Source of the DNA: DATARH01 sp963705325
Lineage (GTDB): Bacteria > Pseudomonadota > Alphaproteobacteria > ATCC43930 > CGMCC-115725
DNA: 64,000 bases
Direction: 5' to 3'
NCBI GenBank assembly: GCA_963705325.1
Contig: OY970069.1
Location: 4,898,001-4,962,000, forward strand
Shown: piece by piece, positions 17,597-25,738 of the stretch
How the letters are laid out: each line of letters starts with the position of its first letter
How positions within the stretch are numbered: position 1 is the first letter of the stretch
Notes under the pieces: generated by a model
What the model saw: only the letters and a program-made list of their open reading frames with translations
Databases searched by the model: none
What the model was told of the DNA's origin: nothing
Position numbers and translations under genes: made by a program

Positions 17597-18074
17597 CGGC
17601 AAGACGGGGTCAGCGCACCAACAGAGCGTCGCAACAACGACGACGCCGACGACCCCGCTCTCTGGACCTACGGGCGGCGGCCGGGCCCGGTCAGCTTCAC
17701 CGGGCGTGGCTGAAATTAACATCGCGCGCAGGACTCCCGAGAGGTTAACCTTACCGCAGCCGCTCGGGGATGGAGAACCTGACTTTCGTTGCGTACGCCT
17801 CGGGTCACCTTCGCGCCGATAGTCGATTTTTTCGTGAGGCGAACACCAGGCTGGGTTCGAATCAAGGGGGTTGTTGGAAGCATCCAGGAGCAGCGCGATC
17901 GCACTCGGCGGCTACTTGATTTCCATCGCTCCCGCCTTTTACCGGACCGTCACGCCAGCGTAACGGCCAAACATTGGGAGCTCAAAGCAGCACCTCACTG
18001 CCCGTTAACTCTTTCATAGGGCTCCTCTTCCATGCTGCCGGGTCGGCGTCACTCACCGAGAGAGCGGGTGTTGG
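17597..18074. other. intergenic stretch, no supported gene
   Basis: A plus-strand frame from about 17592 to 17822 reads Thr/Pro-rich (T-T-T-T-P-T-T-P-L-S-G-P-T-G-G-G) and resembles a disordered tail. It has no start codon and lies in a different frame from the preceding secreted protein. It could be a frameshifted extension of that protein or chance. Nothing else stands out. Confidence 0.3.
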
Positions 18075-19277
18075 GTGTTGGGCGGAAACACCTTGGCAAA
18101 AACCATCGAGCGGCGAGGCACGGATGACGATCCTCCGCTGATCTTGTTGGTCGACGATGATGACATCGAACAACTCATCGGCCGCGACTATTTCGAAGGC
18201 AACGGGTTCCGCGTCTACGAACTTGCTTCTGCGGACGATTTTGTGCCTCACGTCTCGGCGATTAGGCCTGATCTGATCATTCTTGATGTGATGATGCCGG
18301 GAACGGATGGATTTGAAGCATGTCGGCAGCTTCGCCAGGATCCCCAGCTCGCGCACATACCGGTTTTAATGGCCACAGCGTTAGACGACGAAGCCTCGCT
18401 TGAGCGGGCATTCGAAGTCGGCGCGACAGATTTCGTCGTTAAACCCATATCTTGGCCGCTTCTCGGTCACCGAGCCAAATTTGTTCTTCGGATCAATCAC
18501 GTTGAACGTGAACTACGCGAGGCCACCCGACTTGCCCAAGCGGCCAATCACGCCAAATCCGTTTTCTTGACCAATATGAGCCATGAATTGCGCACGCCGC
18601 TCAATGCCGTCATCGGTTTTTCGGAGATGATGCAGAACGAAGTATTCGGGCGATTGGGTGACCCGCGATATCACGCGTACGCTGGCGATATCTGCGACAG
18701 TGGCAGCCATTTGCTGGCGATCATCAACGACGTTCTCGACCTATCGAAGGCCGAGTCCGGCAAGCTCGAACTTAATGAACAGCTCTTTGACCTGCGCGAT
18801 GTCGTACTGGACATCACCCGCTTGACCGAGAACCGCCTATACGCAGCCAGCCTGACCGGCACGATCGATTTACCCGCGGCGCTACCGCTCGTGCGTGGGG
18901 ACGAGCTCAAGACGAGGCAGATGCTGCTCAACCTGCTGAGCAACGCGATCAAGTTCACACCGCCGGGCGGCACAGTCGCCCTTTCGGTGCGGTATGACAG
19001 CGAGCGCGGTGTCGCGATCACGGTGGCCGATACCGGCACCGGCATCGCTGAACAGGACCTTGACCGCGTGCTCCAACCCTTCGAGCAAGCCGACTCGTCA
19101 CTGGCGCGCACGCATGAGGGTACGGGGCTCGGCCTACCGTTGGTCAACGCCATGATCGAGCTGCATGGCGGCTCGCTGACCTTGAAAAGCGCAATCGACA
19201 AGGGCACCGAAGCGACAATCGTGTTCCCGGAAGAGCGCCTTGTCGCCAGGGTCACGCCGCTTCAAAGCGCGGCTTGA
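18075..19277 (+). CDS. receiver-histidine kinase hybrid with N-terminal receiver
   Basis: The 400-residue product starts at GTG 18075 (TTG 18078 also possible; both have weak ribosome sites). Residues 22-140 are a receiver domain with D27-D30 acidic pocket, phospho-acceptor D71 (I-I-L-D-V-M-M-P) and K123 (V-V-K-P). Residues about 160-235 are HisKA with H170 (N-M-S-H-E-L-R-T-P). Residues 270-385 are HATPase with N-L-L-S-N-A-I-K-F, D-T-G-T-G-I and G-T-G-L-G-L. There is no membrane segment, so it is a cytoplasmic kinase that probably takes its input from phosphotransfer to its receiver. No partner regulator is adjacent. It sits between two LSDRQ-AG precursor genes and might control them, which the sequence does not show. 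Confidence 0.9.
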   Translation: MLGGNTLAKTIERRGTDDDPPLILLVDDDDIEQLIGRDYFEGNGFRVYELASADDFVPHVSAIRPDLIILDVMMPGTDGFEACRQLRQDPQLAHIPVLMATALDDEASLERAFEVGATDFVVKPISWPLLGHRAKFVLRINHVERELREATRLAQAANHAKSVFLTNMSHELRTPLNAVIGFSEMMQNEVFGRLGDPRYHAYAGDICDSGSHLLAIINDVLDLSKAESGKLELNEQLFDLRDVVLDITRLTENRLYAASLTGTIDLPAALPLVRGDELKTRQMLLNLLSNAIKFTPPGGTVALSVRYDSERGVAITVADTGTGIAEQDLDRVLQPFEQADSSLARTHEGTGLGLPLVNAMIELHGGSLTLKSAIDKGTEATIVFPEERLVARVTPLQSAA

Positions 19278-19770
19278 GCGCCCCGCTATCGCCTGAAGAG
19301 TCCCTAACCGGCGAGATTTCTTAATGGCCGCGATCGGCGGTGTATCGCTTTGGAGCTGGGACCATTGAACCCATTTGGCATCTTGTTCCCCTGCCTTGCA
19401 GTTTTGGCTCGGTGGCGCGTGTTCCGCGTTGTGGCCGGCATCACGGATCTCAACAAAGACGGTCTGGGATGATCCGGCGGGGTCGCAGACCCTCGCACGA
19501 GGCTTCGGGGCACGCTCCGGAGGCGGTTGGAAGCTCCCCGCGCGTGTACACAGGTCCATTCCCTTGGCTGTGTCTGTGCACTATTCGGCGAGGATCTTTA
19601 CGATTGCCCACCTTAGCTATTGTGATTACGCCTAATTAGCTTCTTGCAGTTGCGGCCTCCTAATTTATGGTTAACGAGCGACTCCCTAATAGTCGCCGCC
19701 CGATGGCTGTTGGCGACATGGCGGTCGTTGTGAGCTCCTGGACCGCAATGTCTCTGAGATGGAGGATCGC
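19278..19770. other. intergenic stretch, no supported gene
   Basis: Between the kinase and the next small secreted protein no frame gives a recognisable product. The last 30 bases contain a GAGG ribosome site for ATG 19771. Confidence 0.4.
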
Positions 19771-20055
19771 ATGAAGAAAATTCTTATGGCTCTGGTGGCC
19801 ATGCCGCTTTTGGTTAGCACCGCCTTTGCGGAGCAGCTTAGCAATCGCCAAATGGATCGGGTGACGGCGGGATATTACGGAGGCGGCCCCATCGTTACGT
19901 ACTGCCCGTGTGTTGGTGTGGGATATTACGGACTAGGGCTGGGTGTGGGATATTACGGACCAGGGTTGAGTCTGGGATACTACGGATTAGGGCTGGGTCT
20001 GGGATATTACGGCCTTCCATACGGGTACGGACTGGGAGGCCTACGGCCCTTATAA
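19771..20055 (+). CDS. small Sec-exported precursor with LSDRQ-AG-type motif, CxC and Gly-Tyr repeats
   Basis: ATG 19771 (M-K-K-I-L-M-A-L) is preferred over ATG 19759 because a GAGG site precedes it and a 20-residue signal peptide ending A-F-A results. Residues 23-34 are L-S-N-R-Q-M-D-R-V-T-A-G. After AG come Y-Y-G-G-G-P-I, then C45-P-C47, mirroring the 17312 protein. The remaining half is a repeat of G-Y-Y-G-x-G-L-x-x, three and a half copies of 9 residues, ending in P-Y-G-Y-G-L-G-G. Such Gly/Tyr-rich repeats are common in self-assembling or adhesive secreted proteins. The mature product is probably about 60 residues. Its location and role are inferred, not shown. Confidence 0.75.
   Translation: MKKILMALVAMPLLVSTAFAEQLSNRQMDRVTAGYYGGGPIVTYCPCVGVGYYGLGLGVGYYGPGLSLGYYGLGLGLGYYGLPYGYGLGGLRPL
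19921..20013 (+). repeat. 27-bp coding tandem repeat (Gly-Tyr-Tyr-Gly units)
   Basis: Units begin at 19921, 19948 and 19975, and a partial unit at 20002. Each starts GGATAYTACGGA or similar and encodes nine residues. Third-position differences show the repeat is kept at protein level. Confidence 0.85.
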
Positions 20056-20094
20056 GACACGGATTTCAGGTTGAGGCGCTGACCGGCTGGCCTC

Positions 20095-20300
20095 AGCAGC
20101 ACGGGGCCGGTTTGGTGAGTTTTGCGCCCGCCGGGCAGGTGTAGTGGTCGTGCTCGGCGTTGTGCATGACGCCCCGCCGGGTGAACCAACCGCGTTTGGC
20201 CCCACTCGACGTCAGGGTCTTGAGGGCGCGACGCCAGTGCCTTCGCACGAGAGGACCTAGTCGCCGTTGAAGTAGCCGCGGTCGGCCAGGGGCTGGCGCG
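20095..20300 (-). pseudogene. IS1182-family transposase fragment
   Basis: Reading leftwards: L-A-D-R-G-Y-F-N-G-D, then an in-frame TAG, V-L-S-C-E-G-T-G-V-A-P. A frame change then leads to K-T-L-T-S-S-G-A-K-R-G-W-F-T-R and A-E-H-D-H-Y-T-C-P-A-G. This is the middle of an IS1182-type transposase (the catalytic DRGY region followed by the cysteine region). It is short, has a stop and a frameshift, and is a relic. Confidence 0.7.
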
Positions 20301-20463
20301 CCGGGTACATCTTGGATAGCGTTAGAGGATCGACGGGTTGGAATGGAGCCCGAAGTTGGCGGAAGTTGACCTTGCGAGCCGGGCTCGAAGCGGACGCTGA
20401 AACCGCCCGAACGGTCTCATGACGGCTAGACGAGAACCCGGGGCAACACCAACCAGTCAAGCA

Positions 20464-21498
20464 ATGAACTCGCCGACGGATGAGGCGCACGATCCCGATG
20501 CCCCCTATCCCACTGGGGTCGACTTGCCGGCATCTGGTCGGGCTTCCGGGTGGCGGAAGCTCTTGCCCTGGGCCTTTGGACTGCTAACACTTTTCGCCCT
20601 TATCCTGGTCATCCTGCATTTTAGCTCCCTAGAAGAGTTCACGCGGTTGGCCCTGGCAGCTCGCCCGGAGTGGTTCATTCTTGCCTGTATAGCCCAGGCA
20701 GCGACCTATGTGTCTGCCTCGCTGGTGTGGCGGCAGGTCTTACGGCGTGCGGGGTACCCGCGACGGCTACGCACACTCATTCTCCTCGGCATCGCGAAGC
20801 TGTTTACGGATCAGGTGGTCCCGACAGGGGGTGTCAGCGGCGCGCTTCTCGTCGTGAAAGGCCTGACCCGCCGAGGCGTTCCAACGAACGCCGCAATGGC
20901 GGTGCTATTGGTCGGATTGGTCGCTTATTTCGGGGCCTATCTGGTTTCCGTCCTGGCAAGCCTGGCGATCCTGTGGCTCCATGACCGTGCCAACGCTTCG
21001 CTTTTCGTCGTCGTGACGATCTTCGTGGCGATCGTCGTTGCAATCCCATCCGGCGTTCTCTGGATGAGGCAGTGGGCGAACCGGGTTCCGGCGATTTGGC
21101 TTAGGCGGTTGCCTGGCGTCGCACTCCTGGTAGAGGCAATCGCGAAGGCGCCTACCGATCTTCTACGCGATCCGAGGCTGCTTGGCGAAACCGTAACTCT
21201 TGAGCTCGCGGTTTTCGTGTTCGATGCCCTGACACTCTGGTTGGTGTTTCGCGCCTTGGGCGACACGCCCGCGATTTGGGTCGCGTTTGTCAGCTTCATC
21301 ATGGCATCGATGGCGGCGACCGTCGGACCGATCCCGCTTGGCCTGGGCACATTCGAGGCAGCGTGCGTGGGAATGCTCAGCCTACTCGGCGTCGGTATCG
21401 AGGCTGCTTTGGCAGCGACGCTTTTATTGCGCGGACTCACCTTTTGGCTACCTATGGCGCCAGGTCTATGGCTTGCGAGACGTGAGTTCGCTCCATAA
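20464..21498 (+). CDS. integral membrane protein of the lysylphosphatidylglycerol synthase TM/UPF0104 family
   Basis: I prefer ATG 20464 (M-N-S-P-T-D-E-A; 344 residues); the frame is open from 20419. A soluble N-terminal tail of about 40 residues precedes seven to eight membrane helices. Blocks typical of the family are T-D-Q-V-V-P-T-G-G-V-S-G near the third helix and V-G-P-I-P-L-G-L-G-T-F-E near the end. Related proteins are flippase or transporter-like parts of MprF/AglD and hopanoid transport proteins. The aminoacyl transferase domain of MprF is absent. No lipid gene is adjacent, so the substrate is unknown. Confidence 0.75.
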   Translation: MNSPTDEAHDPDAPYPTGVDLPASGRASGWRKLLPWAFGLLTLFALILVILHFSSLEEFTRLALAARPEWFILACIAQAATYVSASLVWRQVLRRAGYPRRLRTLILLGIAKLFTDQVVPTGGVSGALLVVKGLTRRGVPTNAAMAVLLVGLVAYFGAYLVSVLASLAILWLHDRANASLFVVVTIFVAIVVAIPSGVLWMRQWANRVPAIWLRRLPGVALLVEAIAKAPTDLLRDPRLLGETVTLELAVFVFDALTLWLVFRALGDTPAIWVAFVSFIMASMAATVGPIPLGLGTFEAACVGMLSLLGVGIEAALAATLLLRGLTFWLPMAPGLWLARREFAP

Positions 21499-21670
21499 CG
21501 ATCTTCTGCGGCCCTCGTCGGCGGCGCCCGAGGGGAACCGCGCTCCATGTTCCAGGTAATCCGCTGCAACTCTCCTCTGTTAAGCACATGGCTTGCGCTC
21601 AGGCGAGGAGCGTCGTGAAATTGAAGCGTCCGCGGCGTTTGGGTCGGGGGCATTGGGAAAGAATCGATTG

Positions 21671-24022
21671 ATGAACGACGTCGGTTACCTGCTCGAGCCC
21701 GAGGAGAGATTTGCCATCGGGCAGCCAGTACCGCGCACCGAAGACCCGGTCTTGCTGCGCGGCGAAGGGCATTACTCGGATGACGTGAGCCTACCCGGGC
21801 AGGCCTATGCCGTCATGGTGCGCAGCCCTTATGCGCATGGGACGATTCGAACGATCGACACCGGCGCAGCTCGCGAAATGGCCGGTGTCCTCGCGGTCTA
21901 CACCGCGGCCGATCTGACTGCCGGCGGCATCGGCCCGCTGGCGCCGCGGCAGGTCGTCAAGAATCGCGACGGGACGCCGATGCTGACCCCGACCCGCTAC
22001 GCGCTCGCCGCCGACAAGGTGCGCTATGTCGGCGAGGCGGTCGCGGCGGTCATCGCCGAGACCGTTGCGGCGGCGAGAGATGCGGCCGAGGCGGTCGTCG
22101 TCGATATCGATCCCTTGCCGGCAGTAACCGAGCCCGGCGCCGCGGCTGCGAAAGGCGCACCGCTTGTCTACGTCGACGTGCAGGGCAACGTCGGGGTGGA
22201 TTTTCATTACGGCGACAGCGACGCGGTGGCGGCGGCCTTTGCGGGCGCGGCTCACGTCACGCGCCTCAAACTGCGCAGCAACCGCATCGTGGTCAATGCG
22301 ATGGAGCCGCGCTCGGCCGTCGCGGAATATGATGCCGAGCGCGGGCACTGGACGCTGCATGTCGGGTGCCAGGGCGTCTTCGCCTTTCGCAACTATCTCG
22401 CCGACGTCCTTGGCGTCGGGCGGGACAAGGTCCGGGTGTTGACCGACCGCGTCGGCGGTTCCTTCGGGATGAAGCAGGCGACCTACGCGGAATACTACTG
22501 CATCCTGCACGGCGCCCGCGAACTCGGCCGGCCGGTCAAATGGACCGACGAGCGCTCAGGCAGCTTCGTATCCGACAGCCATGGCCGCGACCATGAGATG
22601 ACCGCCGAGCTGGCGCTCGACGCGGACGGCAATTTCCTCGCAGTCCGCGTGACCGGTTACGGCAATCTCGGCGCGACCTACGGTGCGCCCGGCCCGGCGA
22701 CCGGCAACGTCGTCAGGAACACACTCGGCGTCTACAAGACGCCGCTGCTCGACGTAAACACCAAATGCGTCTTTTCCAACACGACCCCCGTCGGGGCTTA
22801 CCGGGGCGCGGGGCGACCGGAAGCCAACTACTACATGGAGCGGCTGGTCGATGCCGCCGCGGCCGAGATGGGGATCGATCGCGTCGCGCTGCGCCGGCGC
22901 AATCACATTCCGCCCGAGGCGATGCCGTACAAGAGCCCGAACGGCCAGACCTATGATAGCGGCGAGTTCACTGCACTGCTCGACCAGGCGCTCGCGCTCG
23001 CGGATTGGGATGGCTTTGCAGCCCGCAAGGAAGAGAGCCGTTCCCGCGGCAAGTTGCGCGGCCGCGGGATCGGCGACTATCTCGAGCTGACCGGGGTGAC
23101 GGGCCGCGAGATGGGTGGCATCCGGTTCGAGAAGAACGGCGATGTCACGCTGATCACCGGCACGCTCGATTACGGCCAAGGCCATGCATCACCCTTCGCG
23201 CAGGTGCTGGCCGCCCGGCTCGGCATTCCGTTCGGGCGGATCAGGCTGCTCCAGGGCGATAGCGACGAACTGATCGCCGGTGGCGGTACTGGCGGCTCCA
23301 AGTCGATGATGACGAGCGGCGTCGCGATCGTCGAAGCCAGCGACAAGGTGATCGAGGCCGGCAGGCAGATCGCCGCCCATGTCCTTGAGGCCGCGGCGGC
23401 GGACATCGAGTTCCGCGCCGGGCGGTTCGTCATCGCCGGCACCGACCGGTCGATTGGCATCATGGAGCTGGCCGAGCGTCTCCATGCCGGGCTTGCCTTG
23501 CCGCCGGACCTGCCGCAGGGCCTTGACGTGCAGAACATCAGCAACGGACCGCCTTCGGCGTTCCCGAACGGCTGCCACATCGCCGAGGTCGAGGTCGACC
23601 CCGATACCGGAGTGGTCGACGTCGTGCGCTATAGCTTCGTCAACGATTTCGGGGTGGTGATCAATCCGCTGCTCGTCAACGGTCAGGCGCACGGCGGCAT
23701 TGTCCAGGGCATTGGCCAGGCGTTGCGTGAGCGCACCGTTTATGACGAATCAGGCCAGCTGCTCACTGGCTCCTACATGGATTATGCGATGCCGCGCGCT
23801 GACGACGTCCCGCTCTTCGTCAGCGCCAGCCATCCCGTTCCGTGCACGAGCAACCCGCTGGGCGCGAAAGGCTGCGGCGAGGCCGGTTGCGCCGGCGCCT
23901 TGCCCTCGGTGATGAACGCGCTGGTCGACGCGTTGTCCGAATTCGGCATCCGCCATATCGACATGCCGGCCACCCCGGAACGCGTGTGGCAAGCGATCCG
24001 GGGCGCTCGCGCGGCCCAATGA
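21671..24022 (+). CDS. xanthine dehydrogenase-family molybdopterin-binding (large) subunit
   Basis: The 783-residue product from ATG 21671 shows the order of a molybdenum hydroxylase large subunit: N-terminal a/b hammerhead (R-T-E-D-P-V-L-L-R-G-E-G-H-Y-S-D-D), G-A-Y-R-G-A-G-R-P-E in the Mo-cofactor domain, and near the C-terminus the catalytic Glu in G-A-K-G-C-G-E-A-G-C. These enzymes hydroxylate aldehydes, CO or N-heterocycles and need a 2Fe-2S subunit and usually an FAD subunit. Neither is next to it in this window, so partners must be encoded elsewhere. The CO-oxidising CoxL motif (A-Y-x-C-S-F-R) is not seen at the expected loop, so an aldehyde or heterocycle hydroxylase is more likely. 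Confidence 0.9.
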   Translation: MNDVGYLLEPEERFAIGQPVPRTEDPVLLRGEGHYSDDVSLPGQAYAVMVRSPYAHGTIRTIDTGAAREMAGVLAVYTAADLTAGGIGPLAPRQVVKNRDGTPMLTPTRYALAADKVRYVGEAVAAVIAETVAAARDAAEAVVVDIDPLPAVTEPGAAAAKGAPLVYVDVQGNVGVDFHYGDSDAVAAAFAGAAHVTRLKLRSNRIVVNAMEPRSAVAEYDAERGHWTLHVGCQGVFAFRNYLADVLGVGRDKVRVLTDRVGGSFGMKQATYAEYYCILHGARELGRPVKWTDERSGSFVSDSHGRDHEMTAELALDADGNFLAVRVTGYGNLGATYGAPGPATGNVVRNTLGVYKTPLLDVNTKCVFSNTTPVGAYRGAGRPEANYYMERLVDAAAAEMGIDRVALRRRNHIPPEAMPYKSPNGQTYDSGEFTALLDQALALADWDGFAARKEESRSRGKLRGRGIGDYLELTGVTGREMGGIRFEKNGDVTLITGTLDYGQGHASPFAQVLAARLGIPFGRIRLLQGDSDELIAGGGTGGSKSMMTSGVAIVEASDKVIEAGRQIAAHVLEAAAADIEFRAGRFVIAGTDRSIGIMELAERLHAGLALPPDLPQGLDVQNISNGPPSAFPNGCHIAEVEVDPDTGVVDVVRYSFVNDFGVVINPLLVNGQAHGGIVQGIGQALRERTVYDESGQLLTGSYMDYAMPRADDVPLFVSASHPVPCTSNPLGAKGCGEAGCAGALPSVMNALVDALSEFGIRHIDMPATPERVWQAIRGARAAQ

Positions 24023-24041
24023 TCAGCAAAACCCGGCGGCT

Positions 24042-24818
24042 TTACGCCAGAAAGCCTCGCGCCAGCCTTGCCAGCGTCGCCGGGGCCTGCAGATGTGGAA
24101 AATGGCCGGCGTCGTCCATCACCTCGAAGCGCGCGCCAGGTATCAGCGCGGCGACCTTGCGGCCGGCCGAGGGCGGCCACAGGAAATCATGCGCCCCTGA
24201 GGCCACCAGTGTCGGGGCTCGGATACGTCCCCAATCATCCGCCTTCATCTCCAGCCGCGCTAACGCCAGCGACAGCTCAGCATAGGCTGCGGGGTCATTA
24301 CCCAGATAAATCCCACGATAGGCGGCGCGCTCGACCGGATGGGATGCGGGAAAGGAATTGGCCAGGCTTGCCTCGGCCACGCCGCGCATGCCAACAATTC
24401 GGACCTTCGCGGCCCGCTCGGCCAAATAGGCACGCGTCGGCCCCGCCATGTCCGGCGCGACCCCGCACATCAACAACCGACGCACCCAGGCGGGATGGCG
24501 GATTGCCAGTAGCGCGCCGACGAGCGAGCCCAGCGCAGCGCCGATCACGTCGATCGGCTGCGACAGCTTCAGCGCCTGCAACAGCCCGTCGAGATCGTCG
24601 GCGACATCGGCCAGGGCGAACGGACCTGGCTGCTTCTCCGACCGGCCGGCGCAGCGCATATCCACCGCGATCAGCCGGCGGTCCGTTGCCAGAAGAGGGA
24701 TGACCTCGCCCCAGCTGTCGCTGCTGCCGCCCAGCTCATGCAGCAGCAGTGCCGGAACGCCGCCGGTGCCGGCATCCTCGAAGAACATGCTGATGCGACC
24801 AGTGTCGATACAGGGCAT
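24042..24818 (-). CDS. alpha/beta-hydrolase-fold protein lacking the nucleophile serine
   Basis: ATG 24818 (M-P-C-I-D-T-G) gives 258 residues with a complete alpha/beta-hydrolase fold: oxyanion region L-L-H-E-L-G-G-S-S-D-S-W, nucleophile elbow, Asp in S-G-A-H-D-F-L-W and His in D-A-G-H-F-P-H. The elbow reads V-I-G-A-A-L-G-S-L, with Ala where G-x-S-x-G needs Ser. Normal hydrolysis by this Ser should therefore be lost, unless the Ser three residues on substitutes. It is convergent with the molybdenum hydroxylase (20-bp gap) and divergent from the enoyl-CoA hydratase. Its role could be non-hydrolytic binding or lyase chemistry. Confidence 0.8.
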   Translation of the reverse strand: MPCIDTGRISMFFEDAGTGGVPALLLHELGGSSDSWGEVIPLLATDRRLIAVDMRCAGRSEKQPGPFALADVADDLDGLLQALKLSQPIDVIGAALGSLVGALLAIRHPAWVRRLLMCGVAPDMAGPTRAYLAERAAKVRIVGMRGVAEASLANSFPASHPVERAAYRGIYLGNDPAAYAELSLALARLEMKADDWGRIRAPTLVASGAHDFLWPPSAGRKVAALIPGARFEVMDDAGHFPHLQAPATLARLARGFLA

Positions 24819-24927
24819 TGGCGGTGCCTCCTGGCCGGGCAGCCTCGCGCACGACCGCAAACGCTGCAAGGCAAAGCGGCGATTTTGGTTAGACTGTCGC
24901 ACAGCGTGACAACCCGGGAGCAAACCC

Positions 24928-25731
24928 ATGCCCATCGTCGAGACCGAACGCCACGGACAAATCCTCGTGGTACGAATGAACCGGCCTGACCGGCTCAACG
25001 CACTGAGCCATGAGATGCGCACCCTCCTTGCCGAAGCATGGACCGAATTCCGCCACAGCGATGAGCTAGAAGTGGCGATCTTCACCGGTACCGGGCGCGG
25101 TTTCTGCGCTGGTGAGGATATGAAGGAATTGCTGGCGAACAAACAGCCGGGCGGACGGCGACCCGATATCGAGGACCCATTTATGTCCGGCGCGCTCGAA
25201 AAGCCGGTGATCGCGGCGGTCAATGGCTACGCCATGGGCGGCGGCTTCATGCTGGTCGAGCGCACCGACCTTCGCGTGGCCGTGAAGGAGGCGATCTTCG
25301 AGGTGTCGGAGGCGAAGCGCTGGCTACTCGGCGGATACAATCACGGGCACATCGCCAACCTGCCCTACCCGGTCGCGATGGAGATGGCGCTCGGTTTCCG
25401 GTTCACGGCTCAGCGCTTTTACGAGGTAGGCTTTCTCAACCGCGTAGTAGACGCCGACCAACTGATGCCAACAGCAATCTCGATGGCCGAGCATCTCTTG
25501 ACCCTGCCGCCCGCGTCCCGGGTCAATACGGTGCATATGATGCGGCAAATGCGACCGTCCCCGTCTGCCGCACAGCAAGCCTTGGCCGCCGCCCTGCACG
25601 AGCACGGCGCCAAGAGCGATCTGATGGAGTTGCGCGCCGCGTTCGCCGAAAAGCGGCGGCCCAATTTCAAGGGCTGGGACGATCCGCAAGACCGCTACCA
25701 CCTGCCGACGCTCGACGCGGTCAAGGGCTGA
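24928..25731 (+). CDS. enoyl-CoA hydratase/isomerase family protein
   Basis: The 267-residue protein has the crotonase signature: N-R-P-D-R-L-N-A-L-S, oxyanion loop G-R-G-F-C-A-G-E-D-M-K, and V-N-G-Y-A-M-G-G-G-F-M-L-V-E. Glu at the first catalytic place (L-V-E-R-T-D) and another at F-E-V-S-E-A are present, as in hydratases. The start follows GGGAGCAAACCC. It precedes an amidase by 7 bases, so the two form an operon, probably for degradation of an amide- or acid-containing compound via CoA esters. Confidence 0.85.
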   Translation: MPIVETERHGQILVVRMNRPDRLNALSHEMRTLLAEAWTEFRHSDELEVAIFTGTGRGFCAGEDMKELLANKQPGGRRPDIEDPFMSGALEKPVIAAVNGYAMGGGFMLVERTDLRVAVKEAIFEVSEAKRWLLGGYNHGHIANLPYPVAMEMALGFRFTAQRFYEVGFLNRVVDADQLMPTAISMAEHLLTLPPASRVNTVHMMRQMRPSPSAAQQALAAALHEHGAKSDLMELRAAFAEKRRPNFKGWDDPQDRYHLPTLDAVKG

Positions 25732-25738
25732 GCCGGCT

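Noticed and set aside
19134..19559. 141-codon minus-strand frame overlapping the kinase end
   Set aside because: Half of it is antisense to the well-supported kinase and no domain is visible.
8914..19632. Shared 15-mer ATTGTGATTACGCCT at 8914 and about 19618
   Set aside because: Several 15-base matches are expected by chance in 64 kb on both strands, and the contexts differ.
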